Below the pieces are notes generated by a model. That model saw only the letters and a program-made list of their open reading frames with translations, was not told the origin of the DNA and did not search any database. 44,180 nucleotides of DNA, taken from Methylibium sp031393925 (GTDB taxonomy: Bacteria; Pseudomonadota; Gammaproteobacteria; Burkholderiales; Burkholderiaceae_C). How positions within the stretch are numbered: the first letter of the stretch is position 1; each line of letters begins with the position of its first letter. The position numbers and the translations under genes are program-made. The stretch is taken from contig NZ_JANMWL010000243.1 in the NCBI RefSeq assembly GCF_031393925.1, positions 1 through 44,180 on the forward strand, written 5' to 3'. This document shows positions 8,811 to 19,514 of this stretch, piece after piece.

Positions 8811-9596
8811 TCAGGTTTCTGCCATGCCGCTGGCCACGCGGCTGAAGCCACCATCCACGTAAGTGATTTCAGCCGTGACACCGGCTGCCAGATCGCTGAG
8901 CAGGAAGGCGGCCACGTTGCCCACGTCATCGATCGTGACGTTGCGACGCAGCGGCGCGTTGTGCGCGACCACGTCGAGAATCTTGCCGAAACCCTTGATG
9001 CCGGAGGCGGCGAGCGTCTTGATCGGGCCGGCCGAGATGCCGTTCACGCGCGCGCCGCGGGGCCCGAGACTGGCGGCCAGGTAACGCACGCTGGCTTCCA
9101 GCGAGGCCTTGGCCAGGCCCATGGTGTTGTAGTTGGGAACCACCCGCTCCGAGCCCAGGTAAGTCAGGGTGAGCAGCGCCGCCTTGTTGCTAAGGCGCGG
9201 GGCGGCGGCCTTGGCCAGAGCCGCGAAGCTGTAGGCGGAGATGTCATGCGCGATGCGAAAGCCTTCGCGCGAAAGGCCCTCGAGGAAGTCGCCGGCGATG
9301 GCTTCGCGAGGCGCGAAACCGATCGAATGGACGAAGCCGTCGAAACTCGGCCACGCCTCGCCGAGGTCGCTGAACATCGCTTCGATCTGGTCGTCCCGTG
9401 CGACGTCGCAATCGAACGTCAGCCCGGAGTTGAATTCCTTGGCGAAATCACGCGTGCGTTCCTTGAAGCGCTCGCCGACGTAGCTGAAGGCCAGCTCCGC
9501 GCCTTCGCGGCGGCAGGCGCGGGCAATGCCATAGGCGATCGAGCGGTTGGAGAGCACTCCAGTGATTAGCAGGCGCTTGCCGGCAAGAAAGCCCAT
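8811..9596 (-). CDS. fabI: Enoyl-[acyl-carrier-protein] reductase (NADH), FabI
   Basis: FabI carries out the last reduction in each fatty-acid elongation cycle, trans-2-enoyl-ACP to acyl-ACP. The 261-residue protein is a divergent short-chain dehydrogenase with the N-terminal GVLSNRSIAYGIA nucleotide-binding segment and the catalytic pair Y156/K163 in YNTMGLAK, at the same numbers as in E. coli FabI; Y146 also matches. The segment GPIKTLAASGI forms part of the substrate loop. The start at 9596 is preferred because the family begins MGFLAGKR; the longer frame upstream overlaps the rimP promoter. It is transcribed divergently from the rimP operon. Confidence 0.96.
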   Translation of the reverse strand: MGFLAGKRLLITGVLSNRSIAYGIARACRREGAELAFSYVGERFKERTRDFAKEFNSGLTFDCDVARDDQIEAMFSDLGEAWPSFDGFVHSIGFAPREAIAGDFLEGLSREGFRIAHDISAYSFAALAKAAAPRLSNKAALLTLTYLGSERVVPNYNTMGLAKASLEASVRYLAASLGPRGARVNGISAGPIKTLAASGIKGFGKILDVVAHNAPLRRNVTIDDVGNVAAFLLSDLAAGVTAEITYVDGGFSRVASGMAET

Positions 9597-9677
9597 GGTG
9601 GTTCCGTCCAGGGTGTTTAAAGCCCGAAATTTTGGCACGCGAACGTCGCCCCGAGGGGCTCTTGACACTCCATGAGC

Positions 9678-9706
9678 TTGCCGGTAAGGGGCGCTCAAGC
9701 TACAAT
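9678..9706 (+). promoter_or_regulatory. Sigma70-type promoter of the rimP-nusA-infB operon
   Basis: TTGCCG (9678-9683) and TACAAT (9701-9706) are separated by 17 bases, a good housekeeping promoter. Transcription would start near 9713 and give a leader of about 130 bases before rimP. Confidence 0.55.
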
Positions 9707-9730
9707 CCCATCTTTCGCTAGGCCATAGAT

Positions 9731-9759
9731 TGGGCGGGATATTCCAGCCCATTTTTTTT
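9731..9759 (+). terminator. Leader hairpin with U tract upstream of rimP
   Basis: TGGGC (9731-9735) pairs with GCCCA (9747-9751) and is followed at once by eight T residues (9752-9759). It lies between the promoter and rimP, so it would act as a leader attenuator rather than an end-of-gene terminator. The stem is short but GC-rich. Structured leaders upstream of rimP-nusA are known in other Proteobacteria. Confidence 0.5.
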
Positions 9760-9840
9760 GGGCGATCGCTTTTGGGAGCGAGCGCCATGAAAACCCGCAC
9801 GAGCCAAGCACGAGCGGTTTGCCCGTCAGTAAGAATTTCG

Positions 9841-10386
9841 ATGAATTGGCAGTTGAGTGTCGAAAAAACCGTGACCGGATTCGGCTACGAGTTGATCGAG
9901 TGCGAGCGCGGCTCGCAGGGCTTGCTGCGCGTGTTTATTGACCGTGTGTCCGGGCAGGCCTACGACACCGGCGAAAGTGAGTTCGTTACCGTCGAGGACT
10001 GCGAGAAGGTGACGCGTCAGTTGCAGTATGTGCTTGAAGTCGATGGCCTGGACTACAGCCGGCTGGAGGTGTCGTCGCCGGGGCTCGATCGGCCGCTCAA
10101 GAAGCAGGCTGATTACGCTCGCTATGAAGGCGAGCGCATCGACCTGACTCTCAAGCTGCCGTTCCAGGGGCGCAAGCGGTACCAGGGCGTGCTGCGCGCG
10201 GTTGTCGGCGGTGCCAGTGAAGGCTGGGCGCTGCATTTCAACGACGGCAAGGAAGACCAGGTTATGGGTTTTGCGCTCGATGAGGTGCGTGAAGCGCGGC
10301 TGGTGCCGGTGGTGAATTTCAAGGGTCGCAAGGGGCGAGCGCAAGCCGCGGCGGCGACCGAAGTACCCGGAGGTCAAGAAGAATGA
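9841..10386 (+). CDS. rimP: Ribosome maturation factor RimP
   Basis: RimP helps assemble the 30S subunit by promoting uS12 binding. The 181-residue protein has the N-terminal alpha/beta domain (VEKTVTGFGYELIECERG), the motif DYSRLEVSSPGLDRPLKK typical of RimP, and a C-terminal SH3-like barrel. The start at 9841 places the expected eight residues before TGFGYEL. An in-frame ATG at 9787 with a GGGAGCGAG upstream is possible but would add 18 residues not seen in the family. It overlaps nusA by four bases (ATGA), so the two are translationally coupled. Confidence 0.94.
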   Translation: MNWQLSVEKTVTGFGYELIECERGSQGLLRVFIDRVSGQAYDTGESEFVTVEDCEKVTRQLQYVLEVDGLDYSRLEVSSPGLDRPLKKQADYARYEGERIDLTLKLPFQGRKRYQGVLRAVVGGASEGWALHFNDGKEDQVMGFALDEVREARLVPVVNFKGRKGRAQAAAATEVPGGQEE

Positions 10387-11861
10387 ACCGCGAATTGTTG
10401 ATGCTGGTGGATGCGATCGCACGCGAGAAAAGTGTCGAACGCGAAGTGGTGTTCGGCGCGGTCGAGGCTGCGCTCGCCTCGGCGAGCAAGAAGCTGCATG
10501 GCGGCGAGGTCGACATGCGTGTTGCCGTGGACCGCGAAACCGGCCAGTACGAGACCTTCCGACGCTGGCACGTGGTGCCCAACGAGGCCGGCCTGCAGTT
10601 GCCCGATTCCGAGAAGCTGCTGTTCGAGGCGCAGGAAGACATCGCCGACATCGAAGAGGGCGATTACATCGAGGAGCAGGTCGATTCCGTCTCCATCGGC
10701 CGCATCGGCGCCCAGGCCGCCAAACAGGTGATCCTGCAAAAAATCCGCGACGCCGAGCGTGAGCAGTTGCTCAACGATTTCTTGTCGCGTGGTGACAAGA
10801 TCTTCGTGGGCACCGTCAAGCGGCTCGACAAGGGAGACCTCGTGGTGGAGAGCGGCCGGGTCGAAGGGCGCTTGAAGCGCAGCGAGTTGATCGCCAAGGA
10901 AAACCTGCGCACTGGCGACCGCGTGCGTGCCTACATCACCGAGGTCGACACCACGCAGCGCGGGCCGCAGATCATGCTCTCGCGCAGTGCGCCTGGTTTC
11001 ATGATGGAGCTGTTTCGCCACGAGGTGCCCGAGGTCGAGCAGGGCCTGCTCGAAATCAAGAGTTGCGCCCGTGACGCCGGTTCGCGCGCCAAGATCGCCG
11101 TGGTCTCGCACGACAAGCGGGTCGACCCGATCGGTACCTGCGTGGGTGTGCGCGGCTCGCGCGTGAACGCGGTGACGAACGAACTGGCCGGCGAGCGCGT
11201 GGACATCGTACTGTGGTCGAGCGACCCGGCTCAGTTCGTGATTGGCGCGCTGGCGCCGGCGAACGTGCAGTCGATCGTGGTCGACGAAGAAAAACACGCC
11301 ATGGACGTGGTGGTCGACGAGGAAAACCTCGCCATCGCCATCGGCCGCGGCGGCCAGAATGTGCGCTTGGCCTCCGAGCTGACGGGCTGGCGCATCAACA
11401 TCATGAGCGCCGAGGAGTCCGCCGAGAAGCAGGCCGGCGAATCCGACTCGATCCGCAAGCTCTTCGTCGACAAGCTAGACGTCGACGCCGAGGTCGCCGA
11501 CATCCTGATCGCCGAGGGCTTCACGACGCTCGAAGAGGTGGCTTACGTGCCGCTTCAGGAGATGCTCGAGATGGAGAGCTTCGACGAAGGCACCGTGCAT
11601 GAGCTGCGCGCCCGTGCCAAGGACGCGTTGCTGACGATGGAGATCGTTCGCGAAGAAAAGCTCGAAGGCGTTTCGCAGGACCTGCGTGACCTCGACGGCC
11701 TGGACGCGGCGCTGATTGCCAAGTTGGCCGAAGGCGGCGTGCACACGCGCGACGACTTCGCCGACCTCGCCGTGGATGAACTGACCGAACTCACCGGCAT
11801 GGCCGACGAAGAGGCCAAGTTGCTCATCATGAAGGCGCGCGAACACTGGTTCGACGCTTGA
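10383..11861 (+). CDS. nusA: Transcription termination/antitermination factor NusA
   Basis: NusA binds RNA polymerase and modulates pausing, Rho-independent termination and rRNA antitermination. The 492-residue protein shows the N-terminal polymerase-binding domain (MNRELLMLVDAIAREKSV), an S1 RNA-binding domain around residues 135-200 (IFVGTVKRLDKGDLVV), two KH domains (about 225-345, including GTCVGVRGSRVNAV and IGRGGQNVRLA), and two C-terminal acidic repeats rich in helix-hairpin-helix motifs (about 360-490). The last repeats mark the long proteobacterial form. It lies between rimP and infB as in most bacteria. Confidence 0.97.
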   Translation: MNRELLMLVDAIAREKSVEREVVFGAVEAALASASKKLHGGEVDMRVAVDRETGQYETFRRWHVVPNEAGLQLPDSEKLLFEAQEDIADIEEGDYIEEQVDSVSIGRIGAQAAKQVILQKIRDAEREQLLNDFLSRGDKIFVGTVKRLDKGDLVVESGRVEGRLKRSELIAKENLRTGDRVRAYITEVDTTQRGPQIMLSRSAPGFMMELFRHEVPEVEQGLLEIKSCARDAGSRAKIAVVSHDKRVDPIGTCVGVRGSRVNAVTNELAGERVDIVLWSSDPAQFVIGALAPANVQSIVVDEEKHAMDVVVDEENLAIAIGRGGQNVRLASELTGWRINIMSAEESAEKQAGESDSIRKLFVDKLDVDAEVADILIAEGFTTLEEVAYVPLQEMLEMESFDEGTVHELRARAKDALLTMEIVREEKLEGVSQDLRDLDGLDAALIAKLAEGGVHTRDDFADLAVDELTELTGMADEEAKLLIMKAREHWFDA

Positions 11862-11931
11862 GTCGGCACGACCGACCGCTGCGCACCGCTTGTACCCGAG
11901 CTAGCCCCCGATACACCAAGGACACCCAACA

Positions 11932-14772
11932 ATGGCTGTGACCACCGTCGCACAGTTTGCTGCCGAGCTCAACCGCCCGGCCACGGCACTGCTCGAGCAG
12001 CTGCACTCCGCTGGCGTCAAGAAGGCGTCGACGGACGACGCGTTGACCGACGGCGACAAGGAGCGGCTGCTCGACTACCTGCGTACCGCGCATGGCACCG
12101 GCAGCGGCGAGCGCAAGAAGATCACGCTGACCAAGAAGTCGACCACCGAGATCAAGCAAGCCGACGCCTCCGGCAAGGCACGCACGATCCAGGTGGAGGT
12201 GCGCAAGAAGCGCACCTTCGTCAAGCGCGACGAGATCCCAGCGGCCGAAGAGGCGGCACCGCCCGCGCCGTTGGTCGATGAAGCCGAGCTTCAAAAGCGC
12301 GAAGAAGAAGCGAGCCGTCAGGCCGAGCAGCTGCGCCGCCAGGAAGAAGACATCGCCGAGAAGCGTCGCCTGCGCGAAGCGCAAGAGCAGGCCGATCGCG
12401 AGGCCGCCGAAGCACGCCAGCGGGCCGCCGCCGAGGAGGCGGCTTCGGCACTGGCCGCGGCGGCTGCCGCGCCGGTCGAGACGCCTGCCAAGAAGAAGGC
12501 TGCCGCCAAGAACGCCGCCGCGGCGGCAGAAGCCGCGCCGCCCGTGCCACCGGCACCCGTCGAGGTACCCAAGCCGGCGCTGCGCGTGGTTAAGGCGGCC
12601 GACATCGAGAACGAAGAGAAGCAACGCCTTGCCGACTTGGCCAAGCGCCGCAAGGCGGCCGAAGACGAAGCCTCCGCCATTCGCGCGATGATGAACGCGC
12701 CCAAGAAAGTGCTGGTCGCCAAGAAAGAAGAGCCCAAGCCGGCCGAAGGCATCAAAGGCACGATCCACAAGCCCACCGTCAAACCTGGCGCGCCAGGTGC
12801 AGCGGCACCGGGAGTGGCCAAGCCAGGCGACAAGAAGTCGGTCAAGTCCGAGAAGCTTTCCTCCAGCTGGGCCGATGACGCCGCCAAGAAGCGCGCCGCG
12901 CTGCGCGGCCGGCCGGACACGGGCGGTCGCGGTGGCTGGAAGGCGCCGCGTGGCGGGCGCCGTGGCGGCGACCGGGGCGAAGGTGCGTCGGCGTATGTCG
13001 CACCGGCCGAGGCGCAGGTCTACGAGGTGCATGTGCCCGAGACCATCAGCGTAGCCGACCTGGCGCACAAGATGTCGGTCAAGGCTTCCGAGGTCATCAA
13101 GCAGTTGATGAAGCTCGGTCAGATGGTCACCATCAACCAGCAGCTCGACCAGGAGACCGCGATGATCCTGGTGGAAGAGATGGGCCACAAGGCCTTTACC
13201 GCCAAGCTCGACGATCCGGACGCCTTCCTCGAAGAAGACGTGGCGATCACCGATGTGCCGTCCGAGCCGCGTGCGCCGGTCGTCACCGTGATGGGCCACG
13301 TCGACCACGGCAAGACCTCGCTGCTTGACTACATTCGCACCACGCGCGTGGCGGCTGGCGAAGCGGGCGGCATCACGCAGCACATCGGCGCCTATCACGT
13401 CCAGACGCCGCGCGGCATGATCACCTTCCTCGACACGCCGGGCCACGAGGCGTTCACGCAGATGCGTGCACGCGGCGCCAAGGCGACCGACCTCGTCATC
13501 CTGGTGGTGGCCGCCGACGACGGCGTCATGCCGCAGACCAAGGAGGCGATCCACCACGCCAAGGCGGCCAACGTGCCGTTGATCGTGGCGATCAACAAGA
13601 TCGACAAGCCCGGCAGCAACATCGAGCGTGTGCGCAGCGAGCTGGTCGCCGAACAGGTGGTGCCCGAAGATTTCGGCGGTGACTCGCCCTTCGTGCAGGT
13701 CTCGGCCAAGACCGGCCAGGGCATCGACAACCTGCTTGAGCAAGTGCTGCTGCAGGCCGAGGTGTTGGAACTGAAAGCGCAGAAGAACGCGCCCGCCAAG
13801 GGCTTGGTGATCGAAGCGCAGCTCGACAAGGGTCGCGGCCCGGTCGCCACCGTACTGGTGCAGTCGGGCACCTTGAAGCGCGGCGACGTCGTGCTGGCCG
13901 GCTCCACCTACGGGCGTGTGCGCGCCATGCTGGACGAGAACGGCAAGGCGTCCACCGAGGCTGGACCGTCGATTCCGGTCGAGATCCAGGGCCTCACCGG
14001 CGTTCCCCAAGCCGGCGACGAGTTCATGGTGCTCTCCGACGAGCGACGTGCGCGCGAGATCGCGACCTTCCGCTCCGGCAAGTACCGCGACGTGAAACTC
14101 TCAAAGCAGCAGGCTTCCAAGCTCGAGAACATGTTCGAGAACATGGGCCAGGGCGAAGTGCAGACCTTGCCGCTCATCATCAAGGCCGACGTGCAGGGCT
14201 CGCAGGAGGCGCTCGCCTCGTCGCTGCTCAAACTCAGCACGGCCGAGGTCAAGGTGCAGATCGTGCATGCGGCCGTCGGTGGCATCAGCGAGAGCGACGT
14301 CAACCTCGCCATCGCCTCCAAGGCGGTCATCATCGGTTTCAACGTGCGTGCCGATCTGGGTGCGCGCAAGCTGGCCGAGGGAAACCAGGTCAATCTGCGC
14401 TACTACAACATCATTTACGACGCGGTCGACGAGATCAAGTTGGCGATGACCGGCATGCTGGCGCCGGAGCAAAAAGAAGAGCTCATCGGCACGGCCGAGA
14501 TTCGCACCGTGTTCGTGGCCTCCAAGATCGGCACCGTGGCCGGCTCGATGGTTACCTCGGGCGTGGTGCGCCGTGGCGCGCGCTTCCGCCTGCTGCGCGA
14601 AAACGTGGTGATCTACACCGGCGAGGTCGAGTCGGTGCGGCGTATGAAGGACGACGTGCGCGAGGTCAAGGAAGGCTTCGAGTGCGGCATCAAGCTCAAG
14701 AACTACAACGAGATCAAGGAAGGCGACCAACTGGAAGTCTTCGAGATCAAGGAAGTGGCTCGAACGCTTTGA
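11932..14772 (+). CDS. infB: Translation initiation factor IF-2
   Basis: IF-2 is the GTPase that brings fMet-tRNA to the 30S subunit and promotes subunit joining. The 946-residue protein has an N-terminal IF2_N motif (VAQFAAELNRPATALLEQL), a long charged and Ala/Pro/Lys-rich linker (residues about 60-360), and a second IF2_N domain (ISVADLAHKMSVKASEVIKQL). The GTPase domain has G1 GHVDHGKTS at about residue 455, DTPGHEAF and NKIDKPGS. Domains II-IV follow, ending in the fMet-tRNA binding C2 domain (GFECGIKLKNYNEIKEGDQLE). Long linkers are usual in this order. The 70-base gap after nusA holds no terminator. Confidence 0.97.
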   Translation: MAVTTVAQFAAELNRPATALLEQLHSAGVKKASTDDALTDGDKERLLDYLRTAHGTGSGERKKITLTKKSTTEIKQADASGKARTIQVEVRKKRTFVKRDEIPAAEEAAPPAPLVDEAELQKREEEASRQAEQLRRQEEDIAEKRRLREAQEQADREAAEARQRAAAEEAASALAAAAAAPVETPAKKKAAAKNAAAAAEAAPPVPPAPVEVPKPALRVVKAADIENEEKQRLADLAKRRKAAEDEASAIRAMMNAPKKVLVAKKEEPKPAEGIKGTIHKPTVKPGAPGAAAPGVAKPGDKKSVKSEKLSSSWADDAAKKRAALRGRPDTGGRGGWKAPRGGRRGGDRGEGASAYVAPAEAQVYEVHVPETISVADLAHKMSVKASEVIKQLMKLGQMVTINQQLDQETAMILVEEMGHKAFTAKLDDPDAFLEEDVAITDVPSEPRAPVVTVMGHVDHGKTSLLDYIRTTRVAAGEAGGITQHIGAYHVQTPRGMITFLDTPGHEAFTQMRARGAKATDLVILVVAADDGVMPQTKEAIHHAKAANVPLIVAINKIDKPGSNIERVRSELVAEQVVPEDFGGDSPFVQVSAKTGQGIDNLLEQVLLQAEVLELKAQKNAPAKGLVIEAQLDKGRGPVATVLVQSGTLKRGDVVLAGSTYGRVRAMLDENGKASTEAGPSIPVEIQGLTGVPQAGDEFMVLSDERRAREIATFRSGKYRDVKLSKQQASKLENMFENMGQGEVQTLPLIIKADVQGSQEALASSLLKLSTAEVKVQIVHAAVGGISESDVNLAIASKAVIIGFNVRADLGARKLAEGNQVNLRYYNIIYDAVDEIKLAMTGMLAPEQKEELIGTAEIRTVFVASKIGTVAGSMVTSGVVRRGARFRLLRENVVIYTGEVESVRRMKDDVREVKEGFECGIKLKNYNEIKEGDQLEVFEIKEVARTL

Positions 14773-14780
14773 TTTGACGC

Positions 14781-14853
14781 GGGCCGCGGTGTCCGCGGCC
14801 CGGGCGGACTTCGCCCCGACCGCAAACCCCGCCCTCGCGAGACGGCGGGGTTT
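14781..14853 (+). other. Two strong hairpins in the infB-rbfA spacer
   Basis: GGGCCGCGG (14781-14789) pairs perfectly with CCGCGGCCC (14793-14801) around three bases, and AAACCCCGCC (14824-14833) pairs perfectly with GGCGGGGTTT (14844-14853) around ten bases. The second resembles an intrinsic terminator but is followed by TTTGTCCTT rather than a long T run. It may partly terminate the operon or stabilise and process the mRNA between infB and rbfA. Confidence 0.6.
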
Positions 14854-14883
14854 GTCCTTGCTGAGCACACTGAACAGCACACC

Positions 14884-15249
14884 ATGAAGCACAAGCGAGC
14901 CATTCCGAACCGCAGCTTTCGCGTCGCCGACCAGATCCAGCGCGACGTGGCTGTGCTGGTGCGCGAGTTGAAGGATCCGCGCGTGGGCATGGTCACGGTC
15001 AATGCCGTCGATGTCACGCCCGACTATGCGCATGCGAAAGTGTTTTTCTCGCTGCTGGTCGGCAACGCCGAGGAGTGCGAAGTGGCGCTCAACGAGGCGG
15101 CGGGGTTCATCCGCAACAGCCTGTTCAAGCGATTGCAGATCCATACGGTGCCGACGCTGCACTTCCAGTTCGACCGCACCACCGAGCGCGCCGCCGACCT
15201 GAACGCGTTGATCCACCAGGCCAATGCCACACGTGCCAAGGAAGACTGA
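14884..15249 (+). CDS. rbfA: 30S ribosome-binding factor RbfA
   Basis: RbfA is a small KH-fold factor for late 30S maturation and 16S rRNA 5'-end processing. The 121-residue protein contains the family segments RSFRVADQIQRDVAVLVRELKDPR, given here in its key parts as RVADQIQRDVA and RELKDPRVG, then VTVNAVDVTPDYAHAKVFFS and the C-terminal PTLHFQFDRTTERAADL. It follows the two spacer hairpins and is four bases before truB, so rbfA and truB are closely coupled. Confidence 0.96.
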   Translation: MKHKRAIPNRSFRVADQIQRDVAVLVRELKDPRVGMVTVNAVDVTPDYAHAKVFFSLLVGNAEECEVALNEAAGFIRNSLFKRLQIHTVPTLHFQFDRTTERAADLNALIHQANATRAKED

Positions 15250-15253
15250 ATCC

Positions 15254-16210
15254 ATGCAGCCCCGTCCGCCGCAATTGCCGCGCCGCGCCTTGCACGGCGT
15301 GTTGTTGCTCGACAAGCCGCTGGGCTGGTCGAGCAATGACGCGCTGCAAAAAGTCAAGGGCATGCTGCGTGCGGAGAAGGGCGGCCACACCGGCACCCTG
15401 GACCCGCTGGCCACCGGCTTGTTGCCGCTGTGCTTTGGTGCGGCGACCAAGTTTTCGCAGACCAGCCTCGACGCCGACAAGACCTATCGCGCCACCGTGA
15501 AGCTGGGCGTCACGCGCGTTGGCGGCGACCTCGAAGGCGAGGTGCTCCAAACCCGCCCGGTCGATGTCGACGAAGCGGCACTGCAGGCCGCCTGCGCTGC
15601 CCTGAGAGGCGAGATCGATCAGGTGCCGCCGATGCAGTCAGCACTCAAGCACGAGGGCAAGCCGCTCTACAAGTACGCGCGCGCCGGCATCGATATCGAG
15701 CGCTCGCCGCGCCGCGTGACGATTCATCGTCTGGACATCCTGCGCTGGCAGGCTGACGAGCTCGAGATCGAAGTGCGCGTCAGCAAGGGCACCTACATCC
15801 GCACGCTCGCCGAGGACCTGGGCCGAGCGTTGGGGTGCGGCGCGCACCTGGGCGCATTGCGCAGGGTGGCGAGCGGCGCGCTCGGCGTGCAGGCGGCCAT
15901 CACCATCGAAGCGCTCGCCGCGCTCGAGCCCGCCGAGCGCGAAGCGCGCTTGTTGCCGCCGGACGTGTTGCTCGGCGGCTGGCCAGCGGTGCAGCTCGGC
16001 GCCGACGAGGCCGGGCGCTTCCTGTCCGGCTTGCGCCGTCGCACCGAACTCGGCGACTGCACCGCGGTACGCGTCTACGGACCCGAGCCCAGCGCTTTTC
16101 TCGGCAGCGCGCACGTCAAGTCCGGTGAGCTGATCCCGGGGCGGCTCTTGAGCCCGCCCGAAGTCCAGGCCCTGCTGCATCCGCCGCAGCAGGTCGCCCA
16201 ATTGAATTGA
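15254..16210 (+). CDS. truB: tRNA pseudouridine(55) synthase TruB
   Basis: TruB makes pseudouridine 55 in the T loop of tRNAs. The 318-residue protein has the catalytic aspartate D50 in GGHTGTLDPLATGLLPL. Other conserved segments are DKPLGWSSNDAL, KTYRATVKLG, QVPPMQSALKHEGKPLYKYAR and VSKGTYIRTLAEDLG, followed by a C-terminal PUA-like region. I chose the ATG at 15254, directly after the rbfA stop; an earlier ATG at 15224 would overlap rbfA and add ten non-conserved residues. Confidence 0.96.
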   Translation: MQPRPPQLPRRALHGVLLLDKPLGWSSNDALQKVKGMLRAEKGGHTGTLDPLATGLLPLCFGAATKFSQTSLDADKTYRATVKLGVTRVGGDLEGEVLQTRPVDVDEAALQAACAALRGEIDQVPPMQSALKHEGKPLYKYARAGIDIERSPRRVTIHRLDILRWQADELEIEVRVSKGTYIRTLAEDLGRALGCGAHLGALRRVASGALGVQAAITIEALAALEPAEREARLLPPDVLLGGWPAVQLGADEAGRFLSGLRRRTELGDCTAVRVYGPEPSAFLGSAHVKSGELIPGRLLSPPEVQALLHPPQQVAQLN

Positions 16211-16232
16211 TCAAGAAGCAAGTGAGTACGAC

Positions 16233-18065
<1,833 letters not shown>

Positions 18066-18080
18066 TCGGTCTCGCACGAC

Positions 18081-18320
18081 ATGCAAGAGCCCGCGCGCTA
18101 CCTTGTGCTGATCGAGTCCGACGGTGCCATGCTGGCCCGGCTTTTCGACGCCGGACATCGTCCACTGGTGGAGTTCGACGCCGCCTCCGAAGAAGTGGCC
18201 GTGATGACGCGTGGCCTGGTTGCCACCGAGGATGCCGACGCGCCGGTCTGGCAGCGCACTCTGGCCGGCCACAGCCAAGCCGAGCGGGTCGCGGCGCGGG
18301 TCTATTTGCTCGACATGTAA
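18081..18320 (+). CDS. Small hypothetical protein after typA
   Basis: A 79-residue acidic protein starting MQEPARYLVLIESDGAMLARLFDAGH, 15 bases after typA. The first strand-helix segment (YLVLIESDGAMLARLF) and a middle strand (EEVAVMTRGLV) suggest a small alpha/beta fold. There is no signal peptide or membrane helix. I do not recognise the family. The short distance to typA and similar base use favour a real co-transcribed gene, although the ribosome site is weak. Confidence 0.55.
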   Translation: MQEPARYLVLIESDGAMLARLFDAGHRPLVEFDAASEEVAVMTRGLVATEDADAPVWQRTLAGHSQAERVAARVYLLDM

Positions 18321-18432
18321 GCCTGTGAGCCGGCCACGGTCGGTACGCAATGCGACCTCGGCTGCGACCTCTAGCGACGCCCGATAGCAATCAAACCCGG
18401 GCGATGAGCAGCAGGAAGTTCACCGAAAAAAC

Positions 18433-19443
18433 ATGCAGTTGATTCAACCGTTTGGCCCATGGCGGCTGTGTACCGCCCCCATGATGGATTGGACCGACCG
18501 CCACTGCCGCCACTTCCACCGCCTGCTGAGCCGTCACACACGTCTGTACACCGAGATGGTAACCACCGGCGCGCTGCTGCACGGCGATGTGCCGCGCCAC
18601 CTGGACTTCGGCGAAACCGAGCATCCCGTGGCGCTACAGCTCGGTGGCAGCGAGCCGGCCGACCTGGCGGCGTGCGCCAAGCTCGGCGAACGCTGGGGCT
18701 ATGACGAAATCAACCTGAACTGCGGTTGCCCGAGCGAGCGCGTTCAGCGCGGCGCCTTCGGCGCCTGCCTGATGGCAGAGCCGGCGCTGGTGGCCGATTG
18801 CGTGAAGGCGATGCGTGACGCAGTCTGCGTGCCAGTGACGATCAAGCACCGCATCGGCCTCGACCGGACCGAGTGCTACGAATTCGTGCGCGACTTCGTC
18901 GGCACGCTCGCCGACGCCGGTTGCGAGGTCTTCATCGTTCACGCACGCAATGCCTGGCTCGCCGGCCTGAGCCCGAAGGGGAACCGTGAAGTACCGCCGC
19001 TGCGCTACGAAGTGGTGCATCGGCTCAAGCGCGATTTTCCGGCGCTCACCATCGTGCTCAACGGCGGCATCACGAGCAACGCACAGATAGCAGAGCAGTT
19101 GCTTCACGTCGACGGCGTGATGCTTGGCCGCGAGGCTTACCACCACCCGTGGCTGATGGCCGACTGGGATGAGCGCTTCTTCGGCGATGCGGTGCGGCCC
19201 CCGGAGCGCGGCGCGGTCGAGGCCGCAATGGTGGTCTACATGACGCATCGCCAGCAGGATCATGCCGAGCCGTGGTCGCGTAGCGCGCGCCACATGATGG
19301 GTCTCTGGAACGGCACGCCCGGCGCGCGCCGCTGGCGCCAGGTGTGGAGCGATCACCAGCTCAAGGATCGAGCGCCGCTCGAAGTGCAGCAGCGCGCTGG
19401 CGCGGCGCTGCTCCAAACGTTGGCTGAGACGTCGACGACGTGA
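18433..19443 (+). CDS. dusA: tRNA-dihydrouridine(20/20a) synthase DusA
   Basis: DusA is an FMN enzyme that reduces U20/U20a in the tRNA D loop. The 336-residue protein begins with APMMDWTDRHCRHF and continues YTEMVTTGALLHGD and EHPVALQLGGSEP. The catalytic cysteine is C99 in NLNCGCPSERVQRG, then KHRIGLD, HARNAWLAGLSPKGNRE and NGGITS. The sequence follows DusA rather than DusB or DusC (WTDRHCR and AWLAGLSPK segments). A C-terminal helical domain ends the protein. About 110 bases without a gene separate it from the preceding small ORF. It is convergent with galE. Confidence 0.95.
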   Translation: MQLIQPFGPWRLCTAPMMDWTDRHCRHFHRLLSRHTRLYTEMVTTGALLHGDVPRHLDFGETEHPVALQLGGSEPADLAACAKLGERWGYDEINLNCGCPSERVQRGAFGACLMAEPALVADCVKAMRDAVCVPVTIKHRIGLDRTECYEFVRDFVGTLADAGCEVFIVHARNAWLAGLSPKGNREVPPLRYEVVHRLKRDFPALTIVLNGGITSNAQIAEQLLHVDGVMLGREAYHHPWLMADWDERFFGDAVRPPERGAVEAAMVVYMTHRQQDHAEPWSRSARHMMGLWNGTPGARRWRQVWSDHQLKDRAPLEVQQRAGAALLQTLAETSTT

Positions 19444-19514
19444 GCATGATGACGAGGCGAAACACACGTGGTTGACGATGACCTTGGCCGGTCGGCCAGA
19501 AACTATCGTGCGGG

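Noticed and set aside
9662..9706. TTGACA at 9662 as -35 for the TACAAT at 9701
   Set aside because: The spacing is 33 bases, too long; TTGCCG at 9678 with 17 bases fits better.
11827..14010. A 727-codon open frame on the minus strand across infB
   Set aside because: It is antisense to the conserved GTPase and linker of IF-2, has no recognisable domain and repeats low-complexity Leu/Gly/Arg/Ala stretches.
19485..19498. TGGCC/GGCCA stem between dusA and galE as a terminator
   Set aside because: Only five base pairs and no T run on either strand.
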